From Malachius bipustulatus (Eukaryota; Arthropoda; Insecta; Coleoptera; Melyridae), in the NCBI GenBank assembly GCA_910589415.1, contig OU342630.1, positions 75,574,186 through 75,638,185 of the forward strand: a stretch of 64,000 bases of DNA, written 5' to 3'. This document shows positions 12,985 to 23,081 of this stretch, one piece after another; positions within the stretch are counted from its first letter, which is position 1; every line of letters starts with the position of its first letter. The translations under genes and the position numbers were made by a program. Under the pieces are notes generated by a model that saw only the letters and a program-made list of their open reading frames with translations, was not told the origin of the DNA and made no database searches.

Positions 12985-13475
12985 TAATAATAATAATAAA
13001 CCTTTATTTACGCCGCCAGGTTATATGTATACAGAGTTTGACAAGATAATACTTAAACTAAACAAGGAAATACAGTGCAAAAACTATAAAGAATATACCA
13101 AGCTAATATTGCCAAACAAGCAATAAATCAAATAAACATCGTGAAACGTCATAGAAATTCATTTTTTGTGAGTTTCTTGAACGTCCCGTTTGGAATAGAA
13201 AAATCTATCAGCATATTATGAGCATTCACTATTGCACTACACTTATCAACAGGGCACTTCTGACCGTAATTTGTCTTATGTCGGTTCACATGTAACATAT
13301 CTTGTGCACGAGTAGTGTAAGATGGCACTAAAAGGAAAAGGAACCAACTATCTCTGGACAATCCATGCCCCCATTCAAAGCTTTCTGTGTGAAGTTTACC
13401 GCAAAGAAAATATGTCGGGATGACAATGTTTGCAGGCCGAAATATGTTAGCAAGTGCTCATAATTTATGCAGTGC
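12985..13475 (-). pseudogene. 3' end of a non-LTR retrotransposon
   Basis: On the minus strand the 70-codon frame 13149-13361 contains YTTRAQ, HVNRHKTNY, an IVNAHNML stretch and FKKLTKNEFL. This resembles the usual C-terminal tail of CR1/Jockey-type ORF2 proteins (Y-x-TR ... fN-x-LP ... FK). It is followed by about 160 bases of 3' UTR, AATAAA-like sequence and a (TTA)n tail at 12985-13003, a common LINE ending. The right boundary is the point where the host foldback resumes (13476), so the copy is strongly 5'-truncated. The family assignment is tentative. Confidence 0.5.
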
Positions 13476-13500
13476 AACTACGTCGCATTAGTCATGAATC

Positions 13501-14640
13501 ACAAAAGATTTTGTATTGCCTGTATCACAAAAGAGATGAAGTTTTCTGTTTTGAGTTTTTTGCATGCAATACTCTTAGGGAGTATTCCACGGTTGGTGGT
13601 GCCTGCATCTGTAATCAAATGACCTAAAGTAAACTGAATAAATAAACAATGATAAAATATGTTTATAATAATTAAATCTTCAATATTATTGATTAAGTAT
13701 TAGTTAGATTTCTAGGAGCCTGATCTTCTATCTATGTGTTTTATATTAACAAGCAATATTTCTATTCAATGGTCTAATAAAATTAAGTTTGCTGGGCAAT
13801 AAAACATCGATCTCCCGCAGGTAATTAGAAGCCTCCTATATCAATGTTAGGATTGAAAGAACGATATCGGTCTTGGAATAGGAGTTTCAGCATAGATTTC
13901 CCTAAGTTACGAGGCTATAAACCTGCACTGGGGCGAAAACAGAGAGACGAATTTCCAAGGCTCAATATTGATGAGGTTCCGATCTAATACCAGTTATATA
14001 ACCAACTCCAGTCGTTACGCTCACAATTCTCATACGGAGATCTCGGAGAATTCCAATATCGGCTTTCTCTCTAGTTTCAAAACTCTCATTTCTCTCTGTA
14101 ACTCCAAGCAATATCAATATTCTATTTTTATATCTGAATATTCATGTCTCCGGTATTGTTGACTTATGGATATGCATGAAGCGCAAAAAGCTTATGGATT
14201 TCTCTACTATGTGTATCTATGATTTTCTGAGTGTATCTAAATTCAGTTTGTAATTGCAACACGGCTTTTATCTTTCAATTTTATGACATACATTGTAGAG
14301 GGAATACTTGTACACGCTTGCTCTCAGTCGCCTACTTCCACCACTAGGTATATACTTTTATTCCGCGTAATTTTTTTTACGAATGTGAGTTTAATTATAT
14401 GAAAACAGTTTATACCGGGTGATATAATACAGGTAGGCATCAATATGATATCGTCAACATGATTTATCCTTTTTCAAAAATTCTACCTTAACTTTAGGTA
14501 CTTACTTAATCTTGGAAAATCTCAAATTTTCATTACTTCATCCAGTTTTGACATTAAAAAATTAAAAGACTCTTCCCCACCTGAGTGTTCACCAGAACAA
14601 TTTAACTAAAATAAGTCGAGATTTTACATTATGTTATATA
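13501..14640. other. Non-coding stretch, no gene recognised
   Basis: The ORF at 13968-14162 is short, rich in Ser and Asn, and unlike anything I know. The rest is AT-rich DNA without recognisable repeats. Confidence 0.4.
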
Positions 14641-14975
14641 ATATATAATATAATAATAATGTTTATTTTTGAAGAATATTACATTCATTATAACTTTAAT
14701 ACTATAATATAATACTTAATTAAATCTACATTAAATCAACCTACTTTCGTATACATTTTTTTCCTATACTAGCTAATTATTTCTTTTTGCTTATTTTGCA
14801 CTATCATGTTTTATTTTTATTCTCAATACCTATGTTTATGTCTAAGATCGCGTGGTCAGTAATTTTATCATCGTTATTGTTGTTTACAATCAAATTTCAT
14901 ACCTATACTTATGTGTAATGTTTATCAACAATGCAACAATCTGATAGTGTCCTACTTTCACTTGTCCATTGATTT
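14641..14975 (-). other. 3' UTR and tail of the gag-only retroelement
   Basis: Directly after the gag stop codon the minus strand has about 330 bases of AT-rich, non-coding sequence. It ends with CAAAAATAAACATTATTATT and more TTA/TA repeats, a polyadenylation-like hexamer plus a short repeat tail. No reverse transcriptase remnant lies between gag and this tail. Confidence 0.45.
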
Positions 14976-15992
14976 CTACCAAATATTCACCATTTTCTTC
15001 TTTTTCTGTTCTATTTTCTTCTTGTATACACCACAATTTACATCAAAAACATCACGACTTACATCCATATTCAAATTCAATTTTCTATTCACCTCAACAC
15101 AATTGATACATTTCTTCTTTTTTTCGCAGTCTTTTGATAAATGTTCTCCACTGCATCTGAAACAAGCCATTCTATTTTTACATGCTTCTTTTTTATGATT
15201 GTATCCCCCACAATTGAAGAATCGTTTTATATATACGTGCTCGTAACCATAACAGCGATCCCAACCAATGTTAATTTTTTGCATCTCCATTATCTGCGTG
15301 AAATATGACTCATCCACTTCTGCAATCAAGTCCCAGTATCTCTTTTTCTTTGTTTCTAACAATTTAACTATCTTTATTTGACTCACACAGTTGGTCTGTT
15401 GTTTAATTTGACTGATTATTTCTCCATCTTCATTTACTTCACTCAGTCCACATATTTTTATTCTTCTTTTTACCTTCTCAATCATATCTGCTTTATAATC
15501 TGTCATCTTCTTACTCACTTCTGCTTTGAGATTTTCGCCATCCTGTTTTGTTTCACTATTTACTATAATAGCACCACCTTTTGTTTTCTTTATGCTTTTC
15601 ACTTTGTTGGAGACAGGATCAACAGTATCCCTCAATTACTTTTCAATTTTTTCATGTTCCTTTTTAACTTCATTTTTATTTATCTCATTTTTTGGTTTAA
15701 TAATCACAGGTGTGATTGTTTCCTTAATTGCATCCTTATATGATATCTTCTCCTTTTTATCTTCCAGCTTTTTTACTATCTTATCTATATTATTTGCTAA
15801 TACCTTTTGTTCTGCCGCTTGTTCTTGCATTTTTGCATCCATTTTGTAAATGAATTGAACTATCATGTCCAATCCGCCTTCTAAAATCCTTTGTTTGTAA
15901 ATTTTATAATCATTTCTACAGGGTTGACAAATAAACCAAAGCTTTAAATAATCAATTAGAATTAAGTAATAATTCAAAGTTCTACTTATCAA
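14976..15992 (-). pseudogene. Gag-like ORF1 of a non-LTR retrotransposon, one in-frame stop
   Basis: Two minus-strand ORFs (15636-15992 and 14976-15635) are in the same frame and separated only by a TAA, so they form one gag-like protein of about 340 residues with a single nonsense change. The first half starts near a WFICQPC segment that resembles the end of a PHD-like finger. It continues into a Lys/Glu-rich, probably coiled-coil stretch. The second half has a KICGLSEV-type beta strand region and a cluster of zinc knuckles: FFNCGGYNHKKEAC, where the first Cys has become Phe, then CFRCSGEHLSKDC, then CINC. This is the ORF1 pattern of Jockey/R1/CR1-type LINEs, which bind their own RNA. The track frame opens at a TTG just after a stop; the first ATG is around 15866. 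Confidence 0.7.
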
Positions 15993-17456
15993 TTAAAGGT
16001 TTCCTCAGCTAGTTCAAATTTGTATTTGCTAATACGTCTATATCGGTCTATCTTAATGAGGTACGGAAACTTTAGGTAGCTTAAAGGCGTGACCATAAAG
16101 GAGTTGCTATTCAAAGTTAACAAGTGTGCAAGTTTCAAGCCAAATTGGTATTTTACAAGCTTAAAGACTATATTATCGCTCTGCTCTATGCTACATCAGA
16201 ATGAGACAATGTTTGCAGGAAATGAAGCGGCCATGATATTCAGTTTGAACGGTTTCACACATAACAGGGACCTTATGTAAAAAATTCTAGAGCGAACAGG
16301 TTCTGGAAGCTAGTTGAGTGATAAGTTAAGTGAATTGAGACAAAACAAAATGATTATTGTTGGGACGATATTTTGTGCATTACCAATAACAATAGACTCT
16401 AAAATTACTATAAAATCCTACGACGTGAGTGAAGGTGTCTCCACCCTCCTGGACACATTTTATTACGCGATATTTCCCTTCACTAGCATACTTTGTAATA
16501 GTTCGGGTGTATCATTGTTTATTTATATGCCCTTTTCCCCGCTATTACTTGTGTCTTCATTAATCAATCCCAAATATCACGTCTTTGATGTAAATGCATC
16601 AACATAAATCGTATATGCAAGGTCGCAAGATCTGGATATGACCACGTTGTGTGTTTGTATTACGATGGATAAATCCATCGTTACAATTTTCCGTTCGTTA
16701 CTAAATCGGGCGCATCGGAAGTTTCCAACAAACACATCCTTGTTCCGTAATTCTAGGAATTGACCTACACGATATTCGAAACCACGCTAAACCTGGAAAC
16801 TTGCTGAAAACTGTAATTTTTGGGAAAAAAATTGACAAAAAATGTACCAGCCAAGTACGTCTCATTGTTTGGGAGTACGGATACTTTTAATAGCGTATCA
16901 CTTGATAAGGACAAAAGTGAGCACCTTTCCTAAGCAGCATGTAAGGTGGTCCAATAATAAATATTAACCCCCACTCAGTCTGATGAAGTACAAAACAATC
17001 TCGGGGAAATTTCCGCAACATTTCGAGCGATTTATACTTTGTCTTCGGGACACTGTTTGGTCTGTCAGTTAACTGACTTCCCGATGTTTACTCTATTATA
17101 CATTCCACATTTCGCCAAGTTTACTTCCATTACGTAAATACTTTCAGCTATAAAAGTTATTACCCAAACAACACTAACCGCACTAACCACAAAGACACAA
17201 CCCACATCTTTCGATTTTATAAAATCAACCACATTAATTTAAACAAAACACAAAGTAATGTTACCCTATTATAAGTTTGAAGGTCCTTGACCATTAAAAT
17301 GACATCACTTTGTATAGGTGAACGCTTTCGCAAACCGGATCAGTGGGTCAGAAGTTAAAAGATGGGCTGGTAGAGTAACGGAGGCAACAACCTCTGTGCG
17401 AGACACACTGTTTTGGTCTATTTGTCGCATTAAGATTTTGGATTACAAATGAAATA
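15993..17456. other. Mostly non-coding; one unassigned 97-codon ORF
   Basis: The plus-strand ORF 16314-16607 has a hydrophobic middle (FYYAIFPFTSIL, LFIYMPFSPLLLVSS) that could be a membrane segment. I do not recognise it, it has no supporting context, and I treat it as a likely chance ORF. The rest, including 16620-17100, shows no recognised gene or repeat. Confidence 0.35.
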
Positions 17457-17680
17457 GCGATGATTGAAATAACCTTTAAACGAATAATAGTTACAGTAAG
17501 TAACCGTGACTACGTATCACTACTCAAGAAAGTGAAATAGTAGACTAGTCTACTAAGTCTACTATTCAATATCTCGTTTATTCGAATCAAAATTAAGTTC
17601 CGACACTCGGCACTAAACTTTCCACTAACTATACCACGGCCAAGTGGTGAAGTGTTACTAATTGAACACCTGATATTAAT
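17457..17680. repeat. Dispersed repeat, copy 1
   Basis: This segment shares blocks in the same order with 45330-45470: TTACAGTAAGTAACCGTGAC against TTACAGTTAGTAACTGTGAC, then AGTTCCGA, then GAAGTGTTACTAA with ACACCTG following. Here a 32-bp palindromic patch (AATAGTAGAC paired with GTCTACTATT, 17536-17567) lies between the blocks. The repeat family was not identified. Confidence 0.5.
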
Positions 17681-18798
17681 AACGATAAGGACATTTTATC
17701 AATCAAAGACAATTATTATTATTGCTTAAAGGAGAAGCGCAGAAACAACGGTAATTATTGTCTAAGACTGGTAGTTCTTAACGTTCTTGATGATTATGAC
17801 GTTTTTTCGCAATTGACTTGGAATTAATCGAAATTTTATATTTACATAAAATTATTGCCAACAATGACGCTGAGTGTTTAACATGGAATTTGTATTCATA
17901 TTGACGAATATTAATAGTTTAATACAATGTTGCAGATACTTATGACGTTTTTTTTTTGGATTTAATTGAATTTGAAAATTAAATCTGACTTTAACATTTT
18001 GACAAAATATTATAGAATTGTCAACAATAGCTATGAATTAGTACTACGTGCCAAATTTCCCTTATTGTTCAATTATTGAATTCACATTGACGAATAACAT
18101 ACCTATGGTACGATTAAGCTTAAAAAGTCAGATGTGACGTCACAGTAACCGTCCGAATTAATATTTTTAATTTCACCAGAAAATGTCAAACAGTTAATTG
18201 TCAAGCTGTGAACGAGCGTAAATTATTGAAGGAATCATTCAAACTATGAATTGAATGAATTGAACCGCTTACGTCAGTTTGAGAGCCACTGACAACTACA
18301 GAAAATTTATTCACGTAATGACACTCTATCCTTTGTGCTGTTAATTTAATTCTCATTCAAAACCAATGCCGACGTATACTTATTTATGCGGGATGGAGTG
18401 TTTAGACAAACTGGACGGTTACTATGAGAACCACGTATATGAAACAAAATAAATCGAACAATCAAAAGGATGTGTTTTCTTAATCGTTACGTATGACTTT
18501 TTAAACTTTATCGGACTATAGGTATCGATAGGTATCGATTTGACTAAGGACGCGGGACTCCATGATCAAAAAAGTACTGGGTTCGCGTTCCGAACACGTC
18601 ATATTATTATGTTTCTTTTTTCTTCTATCGCGTTAGCAAATGAAATAAAAACGTAATTTAGACAGGCTTTGGAAAAAAAAATCTGAGATTCAATATGCAG
18701 AAATGAAAACTATCAGAAGTCATTCATTTTAAAATTTTACAGATTGACTCTCAGACATGATTTTTTTTCAAAGTCTCATTTTTTGCTTGCACCATATA
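17681..18798. other. Non-coding stretch, no gene recognised
   Basis: AT-rich, only short ORFs. A small tandem duplication of GGTATCGATA-like sequence lies near 18522-18540. Nothing else was identified. Confidence 0.4.
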
Positions 18799-19802
18799 TA
18801 CAGGGTGCACCATGTATCCTTCTCTATATTGCTATCTCCTGAACGCTAAGAGATACAGAGTCGGTTAAATTAGAGAAAAGATGCGCAGTTTTGTGGCCAT
18901 CTTGAATTCGTCAAAACATGCAAGATATCTGTGACCGTTCCTGAAATATCCTGAAAAAACTGAAAAATCGAGGTTTCTTATTTTCCTCATATCTTTTTTA
19001 TTATTGGAAATTAATAAATAATTTTTTGTAGGCTTACATAAGCCGTTAAGAGCTATCCATCTGACATTTCAAAATTTTCCAAGGCCTACTAGATCCAAGA
19101 GTTTTCACAGTCAACTTTCGTTTTTCTTATGGCCGCCATATTATTTTTTTATGTCGTTCGATATGAAAAAAATAATGGAAACCAAAAATTAATAAATTTC
19201 AAAAAAAAATTTTAAATTTTTTATTCTTAATATTTCAAAGAAAAAGCTAATAAAAAATCGTCGAAAAACGTCAACATTTGTAAAATACGCCGAAATAGTG
19301 CTTGCCTTATGGTTTTTTAATTTATCTATGAAATTTGGTCTAAAAATGTGTCTTTTTTGTAAAGAAAAAAGAAGAAAAAATTTTTTTTTTATTTATTTTT
19401 TGAAGTTTAACAATTTTTAGTTTTTATGATTTTTTTTATACCGAACAACATAAAAAAACACTATGGTGGCCATAAGAAAAACGAAAGTTGACTATGAAAA
19501 TTCTGGGATCTAGTCGGCTTTGAAAATTTTTGAAATGTCAGATGGGTAGCTCTTGCCGACTTATGTAAGCCCACAAAAAATTATTCATTAATCTCCAATA
19601 ATAAAAAAGATATGGCAAAAATAAGAAATCTCAATTTTTCAGTTTTTTCAGGATATTTCAGGAACGGTCACATATATCTTGTATGTCTCGACGGAATCGA
19701 GATGGCCACAAAATTGCGCTCCTTTGGATTTGTTTAACCGACCCTGTATCTGTTAGCGTTAGGAGATAGCAATATAGAGGAGGATACATGGTGCACCCTG
19801 TA
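18799..19802. mobile_element. Foldback element A (core in an outer palindrome)
   Basis: It runs from TACAGGGTGCACCATGTATC to the complementary GGTGCACCCTGTA and is flanked by TA on both sides (18797-18798 and 19803-19804). The first 55 and last 54 bases are near-perfect complements and form an outer palindrome. Between them, at 18854-19748, is an inner element with its own termini (TACAGAGTCGGTTAAATT and TTTAACCGACCCTGTA). The inner arms pair over about 350 bases on each side, including CTTATGGCCGCCATA and its counterpart, around a loop near 19300. It has no ORF and is presumably mobilised in trans by a TA-targeting transposase. Confidence 0.85.
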
Positions 19803-20324
19803 TAATTAAAATATTTCCAAAACTACTTAAGTGTAAACACAACTTACTGCCTAGAAAACAGATGTATCAGAAAACAGCAATCAAAACAAGTAGGTAGGTA
19901 TACTTTACAGAACTCAATCGCGCAAAGACTAATTTTCAAGAAAAGGTCGATAGTTTAATAATTAGGTCAATGTTATTTCATACATGTCAACAAAGAGGTT
20001 CCTAACTATAGGCAATTGATTTAATAAACATTTTGCTATGAATATATTAACCTTTCCGCATATTGAATAATAATTGAACTCTCCGTACATATACATAATA
20101 TGTCTAAAACCGTGATTTGTTTTCAAAGGGATGTAAGGATCATATTCTTCAAACCATAGTTAGTTTTACCTAAACTATTAGAAATAGGAAACTAACTACT
20201 CATATTTCTTATTATTATGCATAATGGTCTTATATAATATTACACCATTCAATTTGGTTTAGGTCCAATGTACACAATAATAAAGTATGAATCCGTAATC
20301 AGTCAAATTACCATAGAAAATATA

Positions 20325-20869
20325 TAGGGTGTTCCAAAAAGTTGGTCAAAACTTGAGGAGGTTATAACAGGGGACTTGAGGTAAAAATATCTCCCATAAA
20401 CGTCTTTTCAAAAATGAGTTATTCTTTTGACCCTAGAGCAATTTTTGTCCAGAAACGTTGTGTTATCTCGTTCAAATAAAGAGACTAATATCGATTGTTA
20501 TATTAAAGATATTGCAAAAAAGTAAAATTATAGTTTTTTTTTCCAAAAAGGAGGGTAAAAATTATAGGTAATAAAGATTCAAACTGTCGACCTCCAATCT
20601 GGTTACTTTAATTCGTAATAATCATGGAATCGTATGCACCCATTGTAATATTTCAGAAGCGATAAACATGTTTTGTTTTATTTGTAATCATTTTATGTGT
20701 TAGGTACGTACCTTTAAATAAATTAAATATCGAAGACTTTTGATAAGAAATTTCCCCAAGATCAAGACGACTTATTTTTGAAAAGGAGTCTATGCGCAAT
20801 TTTTTTTATCCCAAAGTCCCCTATTATCACGTCCTGAAGTTTGGCACGTCATTTTTGAAACACCTGGTA
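20325..20869. mobile_element. Foldback element G
   Basis: Left terminus TAGGGTGTTCCAAAAAGTTG pairs with the right terminus ATTTTTGAAACACCTGGTA. Inward the pairing continues: AGGGGACTTGAGG-type sequence near 20371 against CCAAAGTCCCCTATTAT near 20812-20828, and TCTTTTCAAAAATGAG (20403) against TTATTTTTGAAAAGGAG (20772-20788). Arms are about 200 bp and imperfect, and there is no coding sequence. TA dinucleotides flank the left end. Confidence 0.75.
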
Positions 20870-21491
20870 CTTATATTCAGTGTTTCAACATCATTCCGCC
20901 TACTTAACATTTCTATTTCATGACTTGTATGCCAACAACTAGGTTAGTTATTGTCAGGATAAAAATTTAAGACCTTGAATTCCCTTCTATGCAGTAGAAA
21001 CTAATTAGATTGATACGATAATAATTTACTGTAGGTAGTTTAGTGGACCAATGCAGACATTTAATTATAATAAACAGCGCCCTACTAGGTGGGTAACACT
21101 AATAATATCTTAGCAGAAATAACAAGGAAATAAAGTCGGATGAATTATAACATATATATAATGAGGCATAATTGGTAATTAGTTGGGTACAACCTCTTAG
21201 GCTGTTATAAAAGGCGTGAGAATAAATTATTATACTATAAGGCAAAAATCAGAAATAATTGGTTGTGAACTTATAATAAATATTTCCGATGTAGGTATGT
21301 TACCTATAATACCAACAAAGTTATCATATAAATAGTTAATTTTTGTGTCACGAAATCTCTATGCGCATAATAATAATAATAATACCGCCAGTATTATTGA
21401 GAACAGATTAAATCCACATTTTTTAATCTTATATCGTTGATTGAAAGCCTGACCCTTTCAATCAACGCTTATATTTAAAATTAAGGACAAC
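20870..21491. other. Non-coding stretch upstream of the retrotransposon
   Basis: AT-rich DNA with an (ATA/TAA) microsatellite at about 21367-21384. No gene or transposon terminus was recognised. Confidence 0.45.
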
Positions 21492-21504
21492 AAATAATTG
21501 ATTT
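21492..21504 (+). repeat. Target-site duplication, 5' copy
   Basis: AAATAATTGATTT immediately precedes the element and recurs at 26946-26958 directly after its A-rich tail. The first A residues of the 3' copy merge with the tail, so at least 10 bases (TAATTGATTT) are unambiguous. Confidence 0.85.
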
Positions 21505-21538
21505 ATTCGACTTCGAGTAGTAACCGATGTCAGACGTG
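21505..21538 (+). promoter_or_regulatory. Internal promoter with DPE-like motif
   Basis: If transcription starts at the first base of the element (21505, an A), then AGACGTG at 21532-21538 lies at +28 to +34. This is the spacing and sequence of the downstream promoter element used by TATA-less internal promoters of Drosophila I, jockey and F elements. The start base comes independently from the target-site duplication, which makes the agreement meaningful. Confidence 0.65.
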
Positions 21539-21878
21539 TTCATTGTTTACTTCTGGTTTCCACTCAGTTATTCTTCAGTTTTTGTGCGGTAAATGACCAC
21601 AGTGTAACAGCCAACGTTCATCCCCCTGGTGAATGGTTTTTTACATCCCTGGCGCGATCCCTGATGGTTACAAGCCACATTTGGTAACTATCAATAGCGC
21701 TATTCTGCTCACTAAGGTTGAAATTCGCCTGATTTGTTTTATCGATATTGATAACAGAAAATAAAATCTCATTAGGCTGCCCATCGCTCGCCTTTTTGCT
21801 GGCAACCAGTTAAACGAGAATGAAACACCAGAAGTTGCCAGATAACACGTCCAGCCCCTGAAAAATCTTTCAAAAACC

Positions 21879-23081
21879 ATGGACACTCCTGACTACAGGA
21901 GCCATCCACCCATGAATCCAACTGAAAATCAACAAAGTTCTGCCCCCACATATGCTAAAGTGACAACGTCTAAACCACCCTCCTCCTTCCCTACAAAAGA
22001 ACAAGCCATCATCTTGAATGCTGTCGGAGACCTAAAACTCAGTGACTACGTTCTAAAAATAGGAAGCATTATAGGCCCCAAAAACTTAATATTTGCCTCC
22101 AGAATATCAAATGGAAGAATCTGCATCTATCTATCCAATACTGATCATGTAGATCGAATAGTGCAGAATTTCAATGAAATACTTATTAATCAAGAACGAG
22201 TTACAGTAAGAAGACTGATATCACCAGCCCGCAGAATAATTCTCTCAAATGTGTGCCCTACCATCCCTCACGAACTGCTAGAAAACACTATTAGAGATCT
22301 AGGCTTTACTCCCGTTTCGCCAATGTCATTTCTACGCGCATCTATCCCTGGAGACGAATACTCCCATGTTTTGAGTTTCAGACGTCACATATACGTCCAA
22401 CCAAATGAAGACCTAACATTACCGGCTTCAGTACTAATCAACTTTGATGATACCAGCTACAGGACTTTCCTAGCGTATGACGATCTTACTTGTTTCCTAT
22501 GTAAGCAAACTGGACATATATCTTCCAACTGCCCGCAGCCTGTCACCACGAACCAAACTCCAATAGAAGTAACCCCAACATCCAATAAAGCCGAAAAGAA
22601 ACGCCCAGCACCCAGTACCTCTTCAACTAACACAAATAAGGGAGACGACATGCCACACCCCCAAAACCTCTTCCGAGCCCCCGACCCGCCCACCACCACT
22701 CCCAAACAACCACCGAAAAAATTTAAACGAACCGTATCAACTGAAAGTCTTACACCCGTAGCCGAACTACTAGATCCAGTACAGGAACTTATCAAAAATG
22801 CCGATCCTCCGTATGCACTTGACTTTAAACAGCTGGTTGATTTTCTAGAAAATGCACATAGTAACCATGAACCATACGCTTTGTCCTTAGACTACACTGA
22901 AAACACTCAAAATCTTCTTGTCTTGCTCACTGACATCTATCCACATCTTACACACCGGTCAATCAAAAATAGACTCACCAGATTAAAGAAAAGAATCTCC
23001 GAACAATTGACAACCAATGATCCTGAACCTGAAGAATCCGACGGATCCGAGGATTTTAACCTTTCACAAAATAGTTACTGA
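21879..23081 (+). CDS. ORF1 gag-like RNA-binding protein
   Basis: A 400-residue protein starting at the ATG at 21879. The N-terminus is Pro/Thr/Ser-rich. Residues about 45-200 form a mixed region with KLSDYVLKIG, FASRISNGRICIYL and SPARRIILSNV, which resembles the RNA-recognition-like part of insect LINE ORF1 proteins. A single zinc knuckle follows at C205-x2-C208-x4-H213-x4-C218. Next is a basic, Pro/Thr-rich segment (residues 225-285), then a helical C-terminus ending in an acidic tail (EPEESDGSEDF). Its job in this family is to coat the element RNA and form the RNP used for reverse transcription. It ends at a TGA (23079-23081), 65 bases inside ORF2. Confidence 0.9.
   Translation: MDTPDYRSHPPMNPTENQQSSAPTYAKVTTSKPPSSFPTKEQAIILNAVGDLKLSDYVLKIGSIIGPKNLIFASRISNGRICIYLSNTDHVDRIVQNFNEILINQERVTVRRLISPARRIILSNVCPTIPHELLENTIRDLGFTPVSPMSFLRASIPGDEYSHVLSFRRHIYVQPNEDLTLPASVLINFDDTSYRTFLAYDDLTCFLCKQTGHISSNCPQPVTTNQTPIEVTPTSNKAEKKRPAPSTSSTNTNKGDDMPHPQNLFRAPDPPTTTPKQPPKKFKRTVSTESLTPVAELLDPVQELIKNADPPYALDFKQLVDFLENAHSNHEPYALSLDYTENTQNLLVLLTDIYPHLTHRSIKNRLTRLKKRISEQLTTNDPEPEESDGSEDFNLSQNSY

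Larger units (their letters stand above)
11777..13500. mobile_element. Foldback element with two later insertions
   Basis: The left end carries GAGGGTGAGTCATGAATAAC then GCGACGTAGTT. The inverted match AACTACGTCGCATTAGTC lies at 13476-13493. Further inward, GTAGAGGACATCGAGACATG (11820) pairs with TGTCTCGATGTCCCCTAC (12959-12976), and long segments around 12125-12165 and 12545-12590 also pair (shared AAGTACAGGAAAAAT and its complement). The arms therefore run for hundreds of bases around a centre near 12330. The right arm is split by a 146-bp MITE (12805-12950) and by a LINE 3' end (12985-13475). It encodes no protein. Confidence 0.75.

Noticed and set aside
14911..15849. Plus-strand ORFs of 95-121 codons rich in Phe and Ser
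   Set aside because: They lie opposite the gag-like ORF and mirror its Lys/Glu-rich codons.
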